This document shows, piece by piece, positions 8,844 to 16,845 of a stretch of 25,146 bases of DNA. The position numbers and the translations under genes were made by a program. The notes below the pieces were generated by a model. The model worked only from the letters and a program-made list of their open reading frames with translations, searched no databases and was not told the DNA's origin. The stretch's first letter is position 1; each line of letters begins with the position of its first letter. Source of the DNA: an uncultured Lysobacter sp. (GTDB lineage Bacteria; Pseudomonadota; Gammaproteobacteria; Xanthomonadales; Xanthomonadaceae); assembly GCA_946480055.1 (NCBI GenBank), contig CAMLID010000047.1:1-25146 (forward strand), in the 5' to 3' direction.

Positions 8844-8849
8844 TAGAAT
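8844..8849 (+). promoter_or_regulatory. Putative -10 element TAGAAT for etfBA
   Basis: TAGAAT inside CCGCTAGAATTGG lies about 65 bases upstream of the etfB start. The same core, CCGCTAGAATGG, stands upstream of cbs on the other strand, and TAGAAT also precedes metB. No strong -35 is visible at 16-18 bases, so the call depends on this recurrence. Confidence 0.4.
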
Positions 8850-8913
8850 TGGCGGTTCTCGGCCCCCGGGCCGCGCACCTCCCAATCGGGCACCCCCAAG
8901 GAACCTCCGCACG

Positions 8914-9660
8914 ATGAAGATCCTCGTCGGCTACAAGCGCGTGGTGGACTACAACGTCCGCATTCAGGTCAAGCCGGATGGCTCCGGCGTGGTCACCGAC
9001 GGCGTCAAGCTGTCGGCCAATCCCTTCGACGAAATCGCCCTGGAAGAAGCGCTGCGGCTGCGCGACAAGGGCATCGCGACCGAGGTCGTGGTCGCCACGA
9101 TCGCCCCGGCCGATGCCCAGGCGCACCTGCGCAACGGCCTGGCGATGGGCGCGAACCGCGCCATCCACGTCGTCAGCGACCAGCCGATCCAGCCGCTGAC
9201 CGCCGCGCGCGCCCTGCTCAAGCTGATCGAGAAAGAACAGCCGGACCTGGTGATCCTGGGCAAGCAGGCCATCGACGACGACGCCAACCAGACCGGCCAG
9301 ATGCTGGCGACGCTGTGGGGCCGCCCGCAGGCGACCTTCGCGTCCAAGCTCGAAGTCGCCGACGGCAAAGCCACGGTCACCCGCGAAGTCGACGCCGGCC
9401 TGGAAACGCTGGAAGTCGACCTGCCGGCCGTGGTCACCACCGACCTGCGCCTCAACGAGCCGCGCTTCATCAAGCTGCCGGACATCATGAAGGCCAAGAG
9501 CAAGCCGCTGGAGTCGATCCCGTTCGCCGACCTCGGCGTCGACACCGGCGACACCCTCAAGACCACCCACTACGCGCCGCCGCCGAAGCGCAGCCGCGGC
9601 GTGATGGTCAAGGACGCGGCCGAACTGGTCGCCGCACTGAAGCAGAAGGGGTTGCTGTGA
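8914..9660 (+). CDS. etfB: Electron transfer flavoprotein subunit beta
   Basis: 248 residues, the normal length. ATG 8914 follows AAGGA with suitable spacing. Characteristic blocks are KILVGYKRVVDYNVRI at the N-terminus, NPFDEIALEEALRL, the IDDDANQTGQ nucleotide-binding segment, and the beta-subunit signature region around VTREVDAGLETLEVDLPAV. The subunit binds AMP structurally and pairs with EtfA, which carries FAD. The heterodimer collects electrons from acyl-CoA and other dehydrogenases and delivers them to ETF-QO, whose end is at the left edge of the window. It overlaps etfA by one base in TGATG, which points to translational coupling. Confidence 0.97.
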   Translation: MKILVGYKRVVDYNVRIQVKPDGSGVVTDGVKLSANPFDEIALEEALRLRDKGIATEVVVATIAPADAQAHLRNGLAMGANRAIHVVSDQPIQPLTAARALLKLIEKEQPDLVILGKQAIDDDANQTGQMLATLWGRPQATFASKLEVADGKATVTREVDAGLETLEVDLPAVVTTDLRLNEPRFIKLPDIMKAKSKPLESIPFADLGVDTGDTLKTTHYAPPPKRSRGVMVKDAAELVAALKQKGLL

Positions 9661-10598
9661 TGAGCAAGGTACTGATCGTCGCCGAACATCTGAACGGCAA
9701 GCTCAACGCGTCCACCGCCAAGTGCGTGTCCGCCGCCCAGGCGCTCAAGCCCGACAGCATCGACGTGGTCGTGCTGGCCGCCGATCCGGCCGGCGTGGCC
9801 GCCGAAGCCGCGCAGATCGCCGGCGTGGGCAAGGTGCTGACCGTGGCCGACGCCGCCAACGCCGACGCGATCGCGCAGGTGCTGGCGCCGCAGGTGGCCG
9901 CGCTGGCTGCGGGCTACAGCCACGTGTTCGGCCCCTCGACCACCTTCGGCAAGGACCTGATGCCCTGCGTCGCGGCCCTGCTGGGCGTGGCCCAGGTCTC
10001 CGACGTGATGGCGGTGGAAGGCAACCACACCTTCAAGCGTCCGATCTACGCCGGCAACGCCATCATCACCGTCGAGGCACCGGCCGATCACACCGTGGTC
10101 GCCACCGTGCGCACCGCCTCCTGGCCGGAAGCCGGCAAGGGCGGCAGCGCCGCGGTCGAAGCGGCTTCGGTCCAGGCGACCCTGCCCAGTCACACCCGCT
10201 ACGTCGGCCTGGCCGCCGGCAAGTCCGACCGCCCCGACCTGCAGAGCGCCAAGCGCGTCGTCTCCGGCGGCCGCGGCGTCGGCTCGGCCGAGAACTTCAA
10301 GATCATCTACGACTTCGCCGACAAGCTCGGCGCCGCCGTCGGCGCCTCGCGCGCCGCGGTCGACGCCGGCTACGTGCCCAACGAGCTCCAGGTCGGCCAG
10401 ACCGGAAAGATCATCGCCCCGGAGCTGTACGTCGCGATCGGCATCAGCGGCGCGATCCAGCACCTGACCGGCATCAAGGACGCGGGCACCATCGTCGCGA
10501 TCAACAAGGACGGCGATGCGCCGATCTTCGAGATCGCCGACATCGGCCTGGTCGGCGACTTGTTCGCATTGCTGCCGGAGCTGGAGAAGGCGCTGTAA
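9660..10598 (+). CDS. etfA: Electron transfer flavoprotein subunit alpha
   Basis: 312 residues. I chose the ATG at 9660 ([10 protein letters not shown]) rather than an upstream in-frame extension because it overlaps the etfB stop (TGATG) and matches the family N-terminus. The C-terminal FAD domain is plain: [54 protein letters not shown] and the ending [14 protein letters not shown]. It holds the FAD of the ETF heterodimer. It is the right-hand housekeeping flank of the O-antigen island. A strong terminator follows the stop within 20 bases, so transcription should end there. Confidence 0.97.
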   Translation: MSKVLIVAEHLNGKLNASTAKCVSAAQALKPDSIDVVVLAADPAGVAAEAAQIAGVGKVLTVADAANADAIAQVLAPQVAALAAGYSHVFGPSTTFGKDLMPCVAALLGVAQVSDVMAVEGNHTFKRPIYAGNAIITVEAPADHTVVATVRTASWPEAGKGGSAAVEAASVQATLPSHTRYVGLAAGKSDRPDLQSAKRVVSGGRGVGSAENFKIIYDFADKLGAAVGASRAAVDAGYVPNELQVGQTGKIIAPELYVAIGISGAIQHLTGIKDAGTIVAINKDGDAPIFEIADIGLVGDLFALLPELEKAL

Positions 10599-10614
10599 GT
10601 CGCGCGCAAAGGCT

Positions 10615-10653
10615 CCAAGAAAAAGGCCGCCCCTGGGGCGGCCTTTTTCTTGG
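10615..10653. terminator. Strong bidirectional intrinsic terminator between etfA and the O-antigen operon
   Basis: A perfect 19-bp inverted repeat with a one-base centre: left arm CCAAGAAAAAGGCCGCCCC (10615-10633), right arm GGGGCGGCCTTTTTCTTGG (10635-10653). In either direction the GC-rich stem is followed by TTTTTCTT, so it can stop etfBA on the plus strand and the O-antigen operon on the minus strand. It lies 16 bases after etfA and 28 bases after the last island gene. Confidence 0.95.
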
Positions 10654-10681
10654 TGAACCGCTCGATCGCGGGCTCGCGTCG

Positions 10682-11305
10682 TTACTGAATGACGACTTCC
10701 TTCGCGAGGTCGCACTGAACCAACGAGTCGCCGTAGTCGAGAGCCAGATAGAGCCTGTAGGCACCGGCAGCAGCGCCTTTCAAACTGCCGATACGGCTGT
10801 ACCCGGAATATCGATAACCTTCGGAGCCCTTGGCCGCGGCGACATCGTCGCGCTGCAAGCCGCTATTCAACTCCACAAAGCCGCCAGCGGCGCCATCGGC
10901 CGCGAAGGGCTTGAACTCCAACAGAATGCGCTTGGCCGCCTTCCCGTCCGCGGCGGCCCATCCCAAGATGGACGTCGTTTCGCCCAGTTTCAGCGTCCCA
11001 TCCTTGACCTCGGCGCTGCCCTGGCCCAGGTAGTCGAGCGAGCACTCGCCGCCGGGCGTGGACGCCATCGTAATTCCAGACGCCGCACCGTCCCGAAGCT
11101 CGATGTCCGTTCCGTCGCCGATCGCCGCGGTCGTTCCACCGCCCTGCACCGTTTCAGGCGCGACAACGGCGGCCGGCGGGGTCGATGCCGCAGGCTGGTC
11201 GGCCACGGGAGGTTGCTGCGACTTGATGAACAGGTACAGGCCCACCAGAGCGACGCAGCCGACCACCAAAGCCAAAAGCTTGGAGAGATATTTGTTGTCT
11301 TTCAT
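10682..11305 (-). CDS. Membrane-anchored protein of unknown function, last gene of O-antigen operon
   Basis: 207 residues, not recognised by name. One N-terminal transmembrane helix (LLALVVGCVALVGLYLFI, about 10-27) is followed by a Pro/Ala/Thr linker (about 30-65). A C-terminal domain of about 140 residues looks like a beta-sandwich: CSLDYLGQG, TSILGWAAAD, RILLEFKPF, the NSGLQRDDVAAAKGS block, GAYRLYLALDYGDSLVQC. Two cysteines could pair. The combination GWA..D / R.DVAAA.G / Y.L.L resembles small domains I associate with surface-polysaccharide proteins, but this is impression, not a match. ATG 11305 has GGGAA upstream, and the gap to the preceding methyltransferase is 34 bases. The domain most likely faces the periplasm. 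Possible roles are glycan binding, chain-length control or export. Confidence 0.7.
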   Translation of the reverse strand: MKDNKYLSKLLALVVGCVALVGLYLFIKSQQPPVADQPAASTPPAAVVAPETVQGGGTTAAIGDGTDIELRDGAASGITMASTPGGECSLDYLGQGSAEVKDGTLKLGETTSILGWAAADGKAAKRILLEFKPFAADGAAGGFVELNSGLQRDDVAAAKGSEGYRYSGYSRIGSLKGAAAGAYRLYLALDYGDSLVQCDLAKEVVIQ

Positions 11306-11339
11306 TGTTCATTCCCGGATGCGAATAGAGGAAACGGAC

Positions 11340-12548
11340 TCAACCGCCTTGTCGACCTTGTTCGTCTTCAGGCTGCGACTGAGTATGCGACTCGACCGGC
11401 GCGCTGTCGTCCGCGGCTACGGTATCGTCCGCCGGCGCAATCGTCGCGCTTGCGTTCGCATCGTCGCGTGAATTGTCGCTCACTGCGGATTCTGCGTCGG
11501 CGGCAAGCGCCGACGCGGAATCATCGTCCGCACGCGGCGCGGCAGCACTCTTTTCGCCGATCGGCAGGTCGGCGTCCGCGGCCGGCGACTCGATGGGGGG
11601 CTCGGCAGCGTCGTTCACGCCATCGCCGACCGCCGTCTCCGAATGCGCTTCCGCGGCCTGGGGTTCTTCCAAGGCTTCTTGATGAAGCTCGATTTCCACG
11701 ATGTTGGACCGGATCTCCGCGCCCGCTTCGTCGCCGCTGTGCTCCGACACGCCCTCAGCGCTTGAATCGGCAGCATCCGCCGCCTGCGCAGGCGCGCCAC
11801 CCCATACGATCTCCAATTGCACCGGCGTCGCCACGATGAAGAACTGCAGCGCGCACATCTCGACCAGCTCTCGCGGCTCGACCGCCGACACGCTCATCCG
11901 ATCGAACTTCACCGTGCCGTCCGCGGGAACGCCCGCGACCAGAACATGTGAAAGCGTAGGATCGATGTTCGCCTGAACCCTCTGCACGCCATAGCCGGTC
12001 TCGTGCAGCATCCGCACGGCACCGTCGAGCGTGAAGAAACGGATATGGGTGATATCCAGCAAACCCCACTTCTGATAGTCGAAACGACCATCGACAAGGT
12101 CGGAAACGAGCCCAATGTTGCGCACGTTCGGCAGGCTGATGACGACCTGCGCACCCTGCGCCAAAAAAGGCTTCAGCTGCACCAACGCCCGCCAAGGGTC
12201 GTACATATGCTCCAGCACGTCGGCCAGCAACACGGCGTCGATATCGCCGTGCCCAAGCCCCTCGGAGATCAGATCCACGTCCTCGAGCTTCTTGGCGAAG
12301 ACCCTATCCATGCGCTGCGCCGCCAACTGCGCCGCCACAGGATCGGGCTCGACGCCCCAGGTTTCCAGCCCCGGAATGAGCTGTTTCAGCAGCGCGGACG
12401 TCGCGCCACTCGCACAGCCCACATCCAGCAAGCGCTTGCGATCGGAGCTGAACAAGCCGGTGAGCTCGACTCGTGCATGACCGCGATACGAGTCCGCAAA
12501 CTCCTCATCGGTCGACGTGGACCCCAGGTGCCGCTCCCATACGTGCAT
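11340..12548 (-). CDS. SAM-dependent methyltransferase with long acidic low-complexity tail
   Basis: 402 residues from ATG 12548. GTG 12551 is in frame but too close to the GGAGAG site, which is six bases from the ATG. Residues about 1-230 are a class I Rossmann methyltransferase: motif I LLDVGCASGATSALL near 37, acidic GVEPDP, ADVLEHMYDPWRAL, and SLPNVRN. This matches the Methyltransf_23 type often found with glycosyltransferases. Residues about 255-402 are a low-complexity tail rich in Ala, Asp, Glu and Ser with no cysteine, probably disordered. In ABC-dependent O-antigen systems a methyltransferase can cap the non-reducing end and set chain length (as WbdD does); that role is inferred here. 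The gene follows a 189-base gap that contains an 11-bp hairpin. Confidence 0.87.
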   Translation of the reverse strand: MHVWERHLGSTSTDEEFADSYRGHARVELTGLFSSDRKRLLDVGCASGATSALLKQLIPGLETWGVEPDPVAAQLAAQRMDRVFAKKLEDVDLISEGLGHGDIDAVLLADVLEHMYDPWRALVQLKPFLAQGAQVVISLPNVRNIGLVSDLVDGRFDYQKWGLLDITHIRFFTLDGAVRMLHETGYGVQRVQANIDPTLSHVLVAGVPADGTVKFDRMSVSAVEPRELVEMCALQFFIVATPVQLEIVWGGAPAQAADAADSSAEGVSEHSGDEAGAEIRSNIVEIELHQEALEEPQAAEAHSETAVGDGVNDAAEPPIESPAADADLPIGEKSAAAPRADDDSASALAADAESAVSDNSRDDANASATIAPADDTVAADDSAPVESHTQSQPEDEQGRQGG

Positions 12549-12576
12549 CACACTCTCCGAGCTGCCTATCGAAGAA

Positions 12577-12607
12577 CACCGTCGATCCGACTACGCGATC
12601 GACGGTG
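12577..12607 (-). terminator. 11-bp hairpin in the leader of the tailed methyltransferase gene
   Basis: Arms CACCGTCGATC (12577-12587) and GATCGACGGTG (12597-12607) are perfect complements around a 9-base loop. On the minus strand it is followed by TTCTTCGATA, a weak U-rich stretch, then the GGAGAG site and the ATG. It could attenuate transcription or protect an mRNA end in the only sizeable gap of the operon. Confidence 0.45.
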
Positions 12608-12737
12608 AACGCTACAAGCCCTTAGCCGAAAGAAAGACTTCGAACTTGCCAGAAAATCGCGCAGGTGGCCGTGATAGTCGTCACTCACCATACGGGCGCC
12701 GACCGACTCCAGCGTGCGGACTCCAAAGCGCAATCGA

Positions 12738-13589
12738 TTAGCGCGCCCTGAGCACCATAACCGCCTGAGGCAGGTAGTTCCTATCATCGATGAAATCGAC
12801 GACGTCGAAGTACTTGGACCAATTGGCGCGGACATACCCCTCCGGAATCATGGCTTCGCCGTAAATCTCGCTGGGGAGCTCCGGCCCGCCGCTGCTGGGC
12901 GCGTACAGGTACTGCCCGCTGTCGTAGTCCCGCTTCGCCTGCTCCATATCCACGAACGAAGTCTGCAGAAAACGATGCCACTCGGTGGCCGGCGGAGCGC
13001 CTCGCAACGAATTGCAGAAGTCGATAAAGCTTCTGCCCTGAGTGGTCAGCATCACCAGCCCGCCGGGCGCGATCACGCGCGCCAGCTCGGCGATCCAGGC
13101 GTTGGCGGCCATGGGGCTGAGATGCGAGAACACCGAGTACGCGAAGATCAGCTTGAACATTCCGTCGCGCAACGGCAGGGACGGGAGCAGATTGCACTTG
13201 ATCAGCTGTCCGTTGACCTCGGTGCGCTTGCAGATCTCAATGGCCTCGTGCCAGGGATCGACGCCATACAGGCGATCCCAGCTCACATCGCGATAGAAGA
13301 AGCGCATATACCGGCCCCAACCGCAGCCGAAGTCGAGGATGTTATCCGTGTCGCCGAATACGATGCCGTTCTTCGACAGGTGCTCTTGCACCGCGCGATA
13401 GAACACAGCGGCTTCCGCAAGGGCGTGCGCGTTCGACGAGCCCACGAAACCGGCCTGGATTTCGTCGGGCGGGAAGCCCGGCAACCGAAAGCCGTTCCAC
13501 ATCGGGTTCGAAACGGAGGCAGTAAGAATGTCGTGCCACTCTTTTGCAGTGGTCGTGCGCGCCGCGTTGAAAAGATCTGTTGGCTTCAT
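12738..13589 (-). CDS. SAM-dependent methyltransferase of the O-antigen island
   Basis: 283 residues. Motif I is ILDFGCGWGRYMRFF near residues 83-97, followed by LYGVDPWHEAIEIC (acidic motif II), the FKLIFAYSVFSHL segment, and APGGLVMLTTQG. This is a class I methyltransferase fold with a 70-residue N-terminal helical extension. It is 15 bases downstream of the large glycosyltransferase gene and clearly in the same operon; GGAG lies nine bases before ATG 13589. Likely function is O- or C-methylation of a sugar in the surface glycan; the acceptor is unknown. It is only distantly similar by eye to the second methyltransferase downstream and lacks that protein's acidic tail. Confidence 0.87.
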   Translation of the reverse strand: MKPTDLFNAARTTTAKEWHDILTASVSNPMWNGFRLPGFPPDEIQAGFVGSSNAHALAEAAVFYRAVQEHLSKNGIVFGDTDNILDFGCGWGRYMRFFYRDVSWDRLYGVDPWHEAIEICKRTEVNGQLIKCNLLPSLPLRDGMFKLIFAYSVFSHLSPMAANAWIAELARVIAPGGLVMLTTQGRSFIDFCNSLRGAPPATEWHRFLQTSFVDMEQAKRDYDSGQYLYAPSSGGPELPSEIYGEAMIPEGYVRANWSKYFDVVDFIDDRNYLPQAVMVLRAR

Positions 13590-13604
13590 CCTGACAGGCT
13601 CCAG

Positions 13605-16097
13605 TTAGTCGTGTTTGGTCAAGCTGTAGTAGCCACGGTAACGATCCGTCGCCATCAGCTCCATAAAAGACGAATTCATCCTCAGCAGCCGATACTGCGG
13701 ATGCTTATGGAACTCAAGGAAGAATCCGTTCAACAGCGTTTCGCTTTCCGAATCCGACAGATGAGCCACGGACGAGAAGGTATTGCCGGTGTGAATGCGG
13801 TACAGGTAGCCGGGGGCGTCGACCATCAGCAACTTCGCATGGAAACTGGCGCGCAGCAGAAAGTCCCAGTCGTGGCAAAGGCGCATGTGCGAGAAGCCGC
13901 CGAGCTTGTCGAACAGCGCCCTGGTGAACATCAGATTGCCGGTCGTCACACAGGCATTGAACTCCACTAGGTGGACCGCCAGCGGAGCCGTGGACTGGAA
14001 GCACGCTTCCTGACGACGGTATATCTCCCCGGCGGCGGGATGTTCGTCCGCCAGAACCTCGCCGTCCTGATCGATGACGGTAACACGACTGAAAGCGAGA
14101 TCCGCCTTGTCGTTCTCCATGGCGCTCACCAGTGTGGCGAGCCTGTTGTCGGTCCACGCATCGTCCGAGTTGATGATCGCGACGTACTCGCCTCTGGAGT
14201 TCGCGACACCCACGTTGATGACATTGAAGGCGTCCGAGTTGATCGGCATCCGGTAAAGCCGCGCGCGCCCGGAAAGGTCGTACTTCGCAATGGTCTTTTC
14301 GGCGATCTCGTAGGTAGCGTCGGGCGAACAGTCGTCGATGACCAGCAACTCGAAATCGTCGAAGTTCTGATCGAGCACGCTCCTGATCGCCTGTTCGACG
14401 TACTGAGCATGCTTGTAGGTCGGCATGATCACGCTGACCTTGGGCTTGGCCGCTTTCTCTATGCGAGACAACGCCTTATGGCACACCATGAGGTTGGCGT
14501 AGCCGTAGCGCCGATCGGGCTCGAGGTAAGCGCCCTCCGCCCACTCGTTCCAGGCGTTGACGAACACGAAGCGTTCTCCGGGCGGTGCCTGAAGAACGGC
14601 CTGATCGACCAGCGCATCGACCCATTTCTGGAAACCGCTCGGGCTGGACTTGGTGAAAACGTGCGAACGCTTCCCCTTACGCGCGGTGTTGTCCCAACCG
14701 GGCATAGCGCATCGGAATAGCCTGTAGTCCGGATGATTGCGCTCGGACTCGGTATCCACGACATCCGGGTAATCGAAGATCGTCACCTCGGAGTCTTCGT
14801 GGAAGTGCTTGTACATGGAACGCTTGACTGGAACCTGCACACCGTGGGGCGGGAACTCGACGCCGGCATCGAAGCCCAGTTCGGTCGGATCGCCCAACCC
14901 GAAGGTCTGGGCGGCCACCAGGTAGATCTCGCCCACGCCCTGTTCCCTGCAGCGCTGGCGCCATCGATCGAGAGTCACGGCGGCTTCGGGAAGAATGCCG
15001 GCGCGGTAGACGATCAGCATGGGCTTGCCGTCGACGCGCTGGTAACGAGGATCGAGGAACGCGCGGATCAGATCATCGATGATGGCGATATCGTCTTCGG
15101 CCGAATGGTTCTGCGCCATCAGGATGTCTTGTTCGGACCCGTCCCAACGCCGACTCCAGTTCTCGTTCGCCCAGCACAAGCAAAACCCGATATCGACGCT
15201 GGGGTCCTTCAGGAAGGCTTCGACCGGCGACTCAAGCAGTCGGTGGCCATCGAACCAGTAGTAGTAGAAGCAAAATGCCTCGATGCCGTGCCGGCGGGCC
15301 ATCTTCGCCTGATCGCGCATGATCTGCGGGTTGCGCAAATCATAGAAGCCGAACTCGCCCGGCAGTCGCGGCTGATAGTGCCCCTCGAACATCGGCATGG
15401 CTTTGCTGACGTTCGTCCACTCGGTGAAGCCCTTACCCCACCACTTGTCGTTCTCCGGAATCGGATGGAACTGCGGCAGATAGTAGGTAATGAATTTGAC
15501 GCCGACATCAGGAGCCGGCTCCAGCGCGGGCGCGGCGATGTACTCACGGTCGCGCTTGGTCAGCATGTCCACGAGGTGGTGCTGAAACGCGGAGGCTTCG
15601 ACCGGCCCCTGATTGGCGAACTGCTGCGCCTGTTGACCATCGAACACTCGGCTGACGAGCGACATCAAGCCGTTACTGCGCCAGTAGCGGAACACCTTCT
15701 TGAGGGCGCTCAGCAACAGCCATGCCCGCTGAACACGGACATCCGTCCGGACGTAGAACGTGCCGCCGGCGCAAGTCGGATCGAAGCGAATCGCCTTTAC
15801 GTTCGCAGGCACGTTGACCAGAAACGAAATCAAATCGCCGGGCGGACGCGACTCGGGAGGCAACACGACCTTCGCTTTCTCGGTCACGCCTTCGCCGAAG
15901 TCGAAGTAGAAAGCGGAATCCACCCAGGGCTTGGTGCCGGCCTTGCTCACGAACACGAAACGGCTCAGTCCCGCAGGAAAATATTCCTGAGAGGGACGCA
16001 ACAAGAACTGCGGATCGGCGGAGATGCTTTCCCATGCACCGTCAGACTCCTGCCCGATGGCGCGGCAGTCGTGGTATGGCTCCATCTTTATTTTCAC
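13605..16097 (-). CDS. Multi-domain O-antigen glycosyltransferase: N-terminal sandwich + WbsX (GH99-like) + GT2
   Basis: 830 residues from GTG 16097 (a G-rich site lies in front; ATG 16085 is an alternative). Residues 1-150 look like a beta-sandwich of unknown role. Residues about 198-545 match the WbsX / GH99-like domain of O-antigen clusters: FITYYLPQFHPIPENDKWWG, GFTEWTNV, ANENWSRRWDG and FVNAWNEWAEGAYLEPD. Residues about 550-800 are a GT-A family 2 transferase: PKVSVIMPTYKHAQYVEQAI, VIDDCSPD, a DDAW motif in place of DxD, and CHDWDFLLRA. It has no signal peptide and should act at the cytoplasmic face on undecaprenyl-linked glycan. It is the only glycosyltransferase gene in the island, so other sugars must be added by enzymes encoded elsewhere or by the extra domains here. 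Confidence 0.9.
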   Translation of the reverse strand: MKIKMEPYHDCRAIGQESDGAWESISADPQFLLRPSQEYFPAGLSRFVFVSKAGTKPWVDSAFYFDFGEGVTEKAKVVLPPESRPPGDLISFLVNVPANVKAIRFDPTCAGGTFYVRTDVRVQRAWLLLSALKKVFRYWRSNGLMSLVSRVFDGQQAQQFANQGPVEASAFQHHLVDMLTKRDREYIAAPALEPAPDVGVKFITYYLPQFHPIPENDKWWGKGFTEWTNVSKAMPMFEGHYQPRLPGEFGFYDLRNPQIMRDQAKMARRHGIEAFCFYYYWFDGHRLLESPVEAFLKDPSVDIGFCLCWANENWSRRWDGSEQDILMAQNHSAEDDIAIIDDLIRAFLDPRYQRVDGKPMLIVYRAGILPEAAVTLDRWRQRCREQGVGEIYLVAAQTFGLGDPTELGFDAGVEFPPHGVQVPVKRSMYKHFHEDSEVTIFDYPDVVDTESERNHPDYRLFRCAMPGWDNTARKGKRSHVFTKSSPSGFQKWVDALVDQAVLQAPPGERFVFVNAWNEWAEGAYLEPDRRYGYANLMVCHKALSRIEKAAKPKVSVIMPTYKHAQYVEQAIRSVLDQNFDDFELLVIDDCSPDATYEIAEKTIAKYDLSGRARLYRMPINSDAFNVINVGVANSRGEYVAIINSDDAWTDNRLATLVSAMENDKADLAFSRVTVIDQDGEVLADEHPAAGEIYRRQEACFQSTAPLAVHLVEFNACVTTGNLMFTRALFDKLGGFSHMRLCHDWDFLLRASFHAKLLMVDAPGYLYRIHTGNTFSSVAHLSDSESETLLNGFFLEFHKHPQYRLLRMNSSFMELMATDRYRGYYSLTKHD

Positions 16098-16113
16098 AAA
16101 TCCCCCAATCTAT

Positions 16114-16842
16114 CTACTGCTCTGCGGATGCAGAAAATTCTTCCGAAACAACCTTGCCGTGCTCGAGCGTGATCACTCGATTGCATACGCTCCGAATCAA
16201 ATCGAGGTTATGAGATGCCAATACGATGATCTTGGCATCATCCATCAGGCGATTCAGCCGGGCCTCGGCCTTAGCCGAGAATTCGGCATCGCCCACGCTC
16301 AGCCACTCGTCCATCAGGATGATGTCCGCGGAAACGGCCGTCACGATCGAGAACGCAAGCCGCATCTGCATACCGCTGGAGTACACCCTCACTGGCAGGT
16401 CGAGATACTCGCCCAGCCCGGAGAACTCCGCTATGTCGTCGCGCAAGGCCTCTATCTGCGGCCGCGAGATTCCATGCAACAGCCCGCGCAAAGTGATGTT
16501 CTCGTGGCCGGTCGCATCCAGCTCGAAGCCGAGCGCAGGATCGATGAGGCTGGCGATCGAGCCCTGCATCTCTATCGAGCCCTCGCTCGGCGCGTAAATA
16601 CCGGCAAGCGCTCGCAACAGCGTGGTCTTACCCGATCCGTTATGGCCCCACAGGCCCACTCGATCGCCGGGCCGCGCCTCGAGATTGATCGAGTTCAGCG
16701 CGCGAACCACCGTGATCTCTTTCGAGTTCGCGGCGATTCTGCCGCCGGTGGCCGCGTTCACCATCATCTTCTTGAGGGATCGGCTCGAGACCCCGTAGAG
16801 AGGGTAGTCGAGTGTGCAGTTGCTAATCGATATGCTTGCCAT
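16114..16842 (-). CDS. wzt: O-antigen/polysaccharide ABC transporter ATP-binding subunit (Wzt, short form)
   Basis: 242 residues. Walker A GHNGSGKTTLL is at about residues 64-75, the signature SSGMQMRLAFS near 154, and Walker B with the DEW motif IILMDEW near 173, typical of the polysaccharide-export (Wzt/KpsT/TagH) subgroup. The protein ends about 50 residues after Walker B, so it lacks the C-terminal carbohydrate-binding domain of long Wzt proteins that recognise capped chains. It starts three bases after the wzm stop (TAAGGC just before ATG 16842), so the pair is coupled. With Wzm it should flip undecaprenyl-linked O-antigen to the periplasm. Confidence 0.95.
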   Translation of the reverse strand: MASISISNCTLDYPLYGVSSRSLKKMMVNAATGGRIAANSKEITVVRALNSINLEARPGDRVGLWGHNGSGKTTLLRALAGIYAPSEGSIEMQGSIASLIDPALGFELDATGHENITLRGLLHGISRPQIEALRDDIAEFSGLGEYLDLPVRVYSSGMQMRLAFSIVTAVSADIILMDEWLSVGDAEFSAKAEARLNRLMDDAKIIVLASHNLDLIRSVCNRVITLEHGKVVSEEFSASAEQ

Positions 16843-16845
16843 GCC

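Noticed and set aside
9315..9659. Upstream in-frame extension of etfA
   Set aside because: It lies inside etfB and is Arg-rich shadow sequence; the ATG at 9660 matches the family N-terminus.
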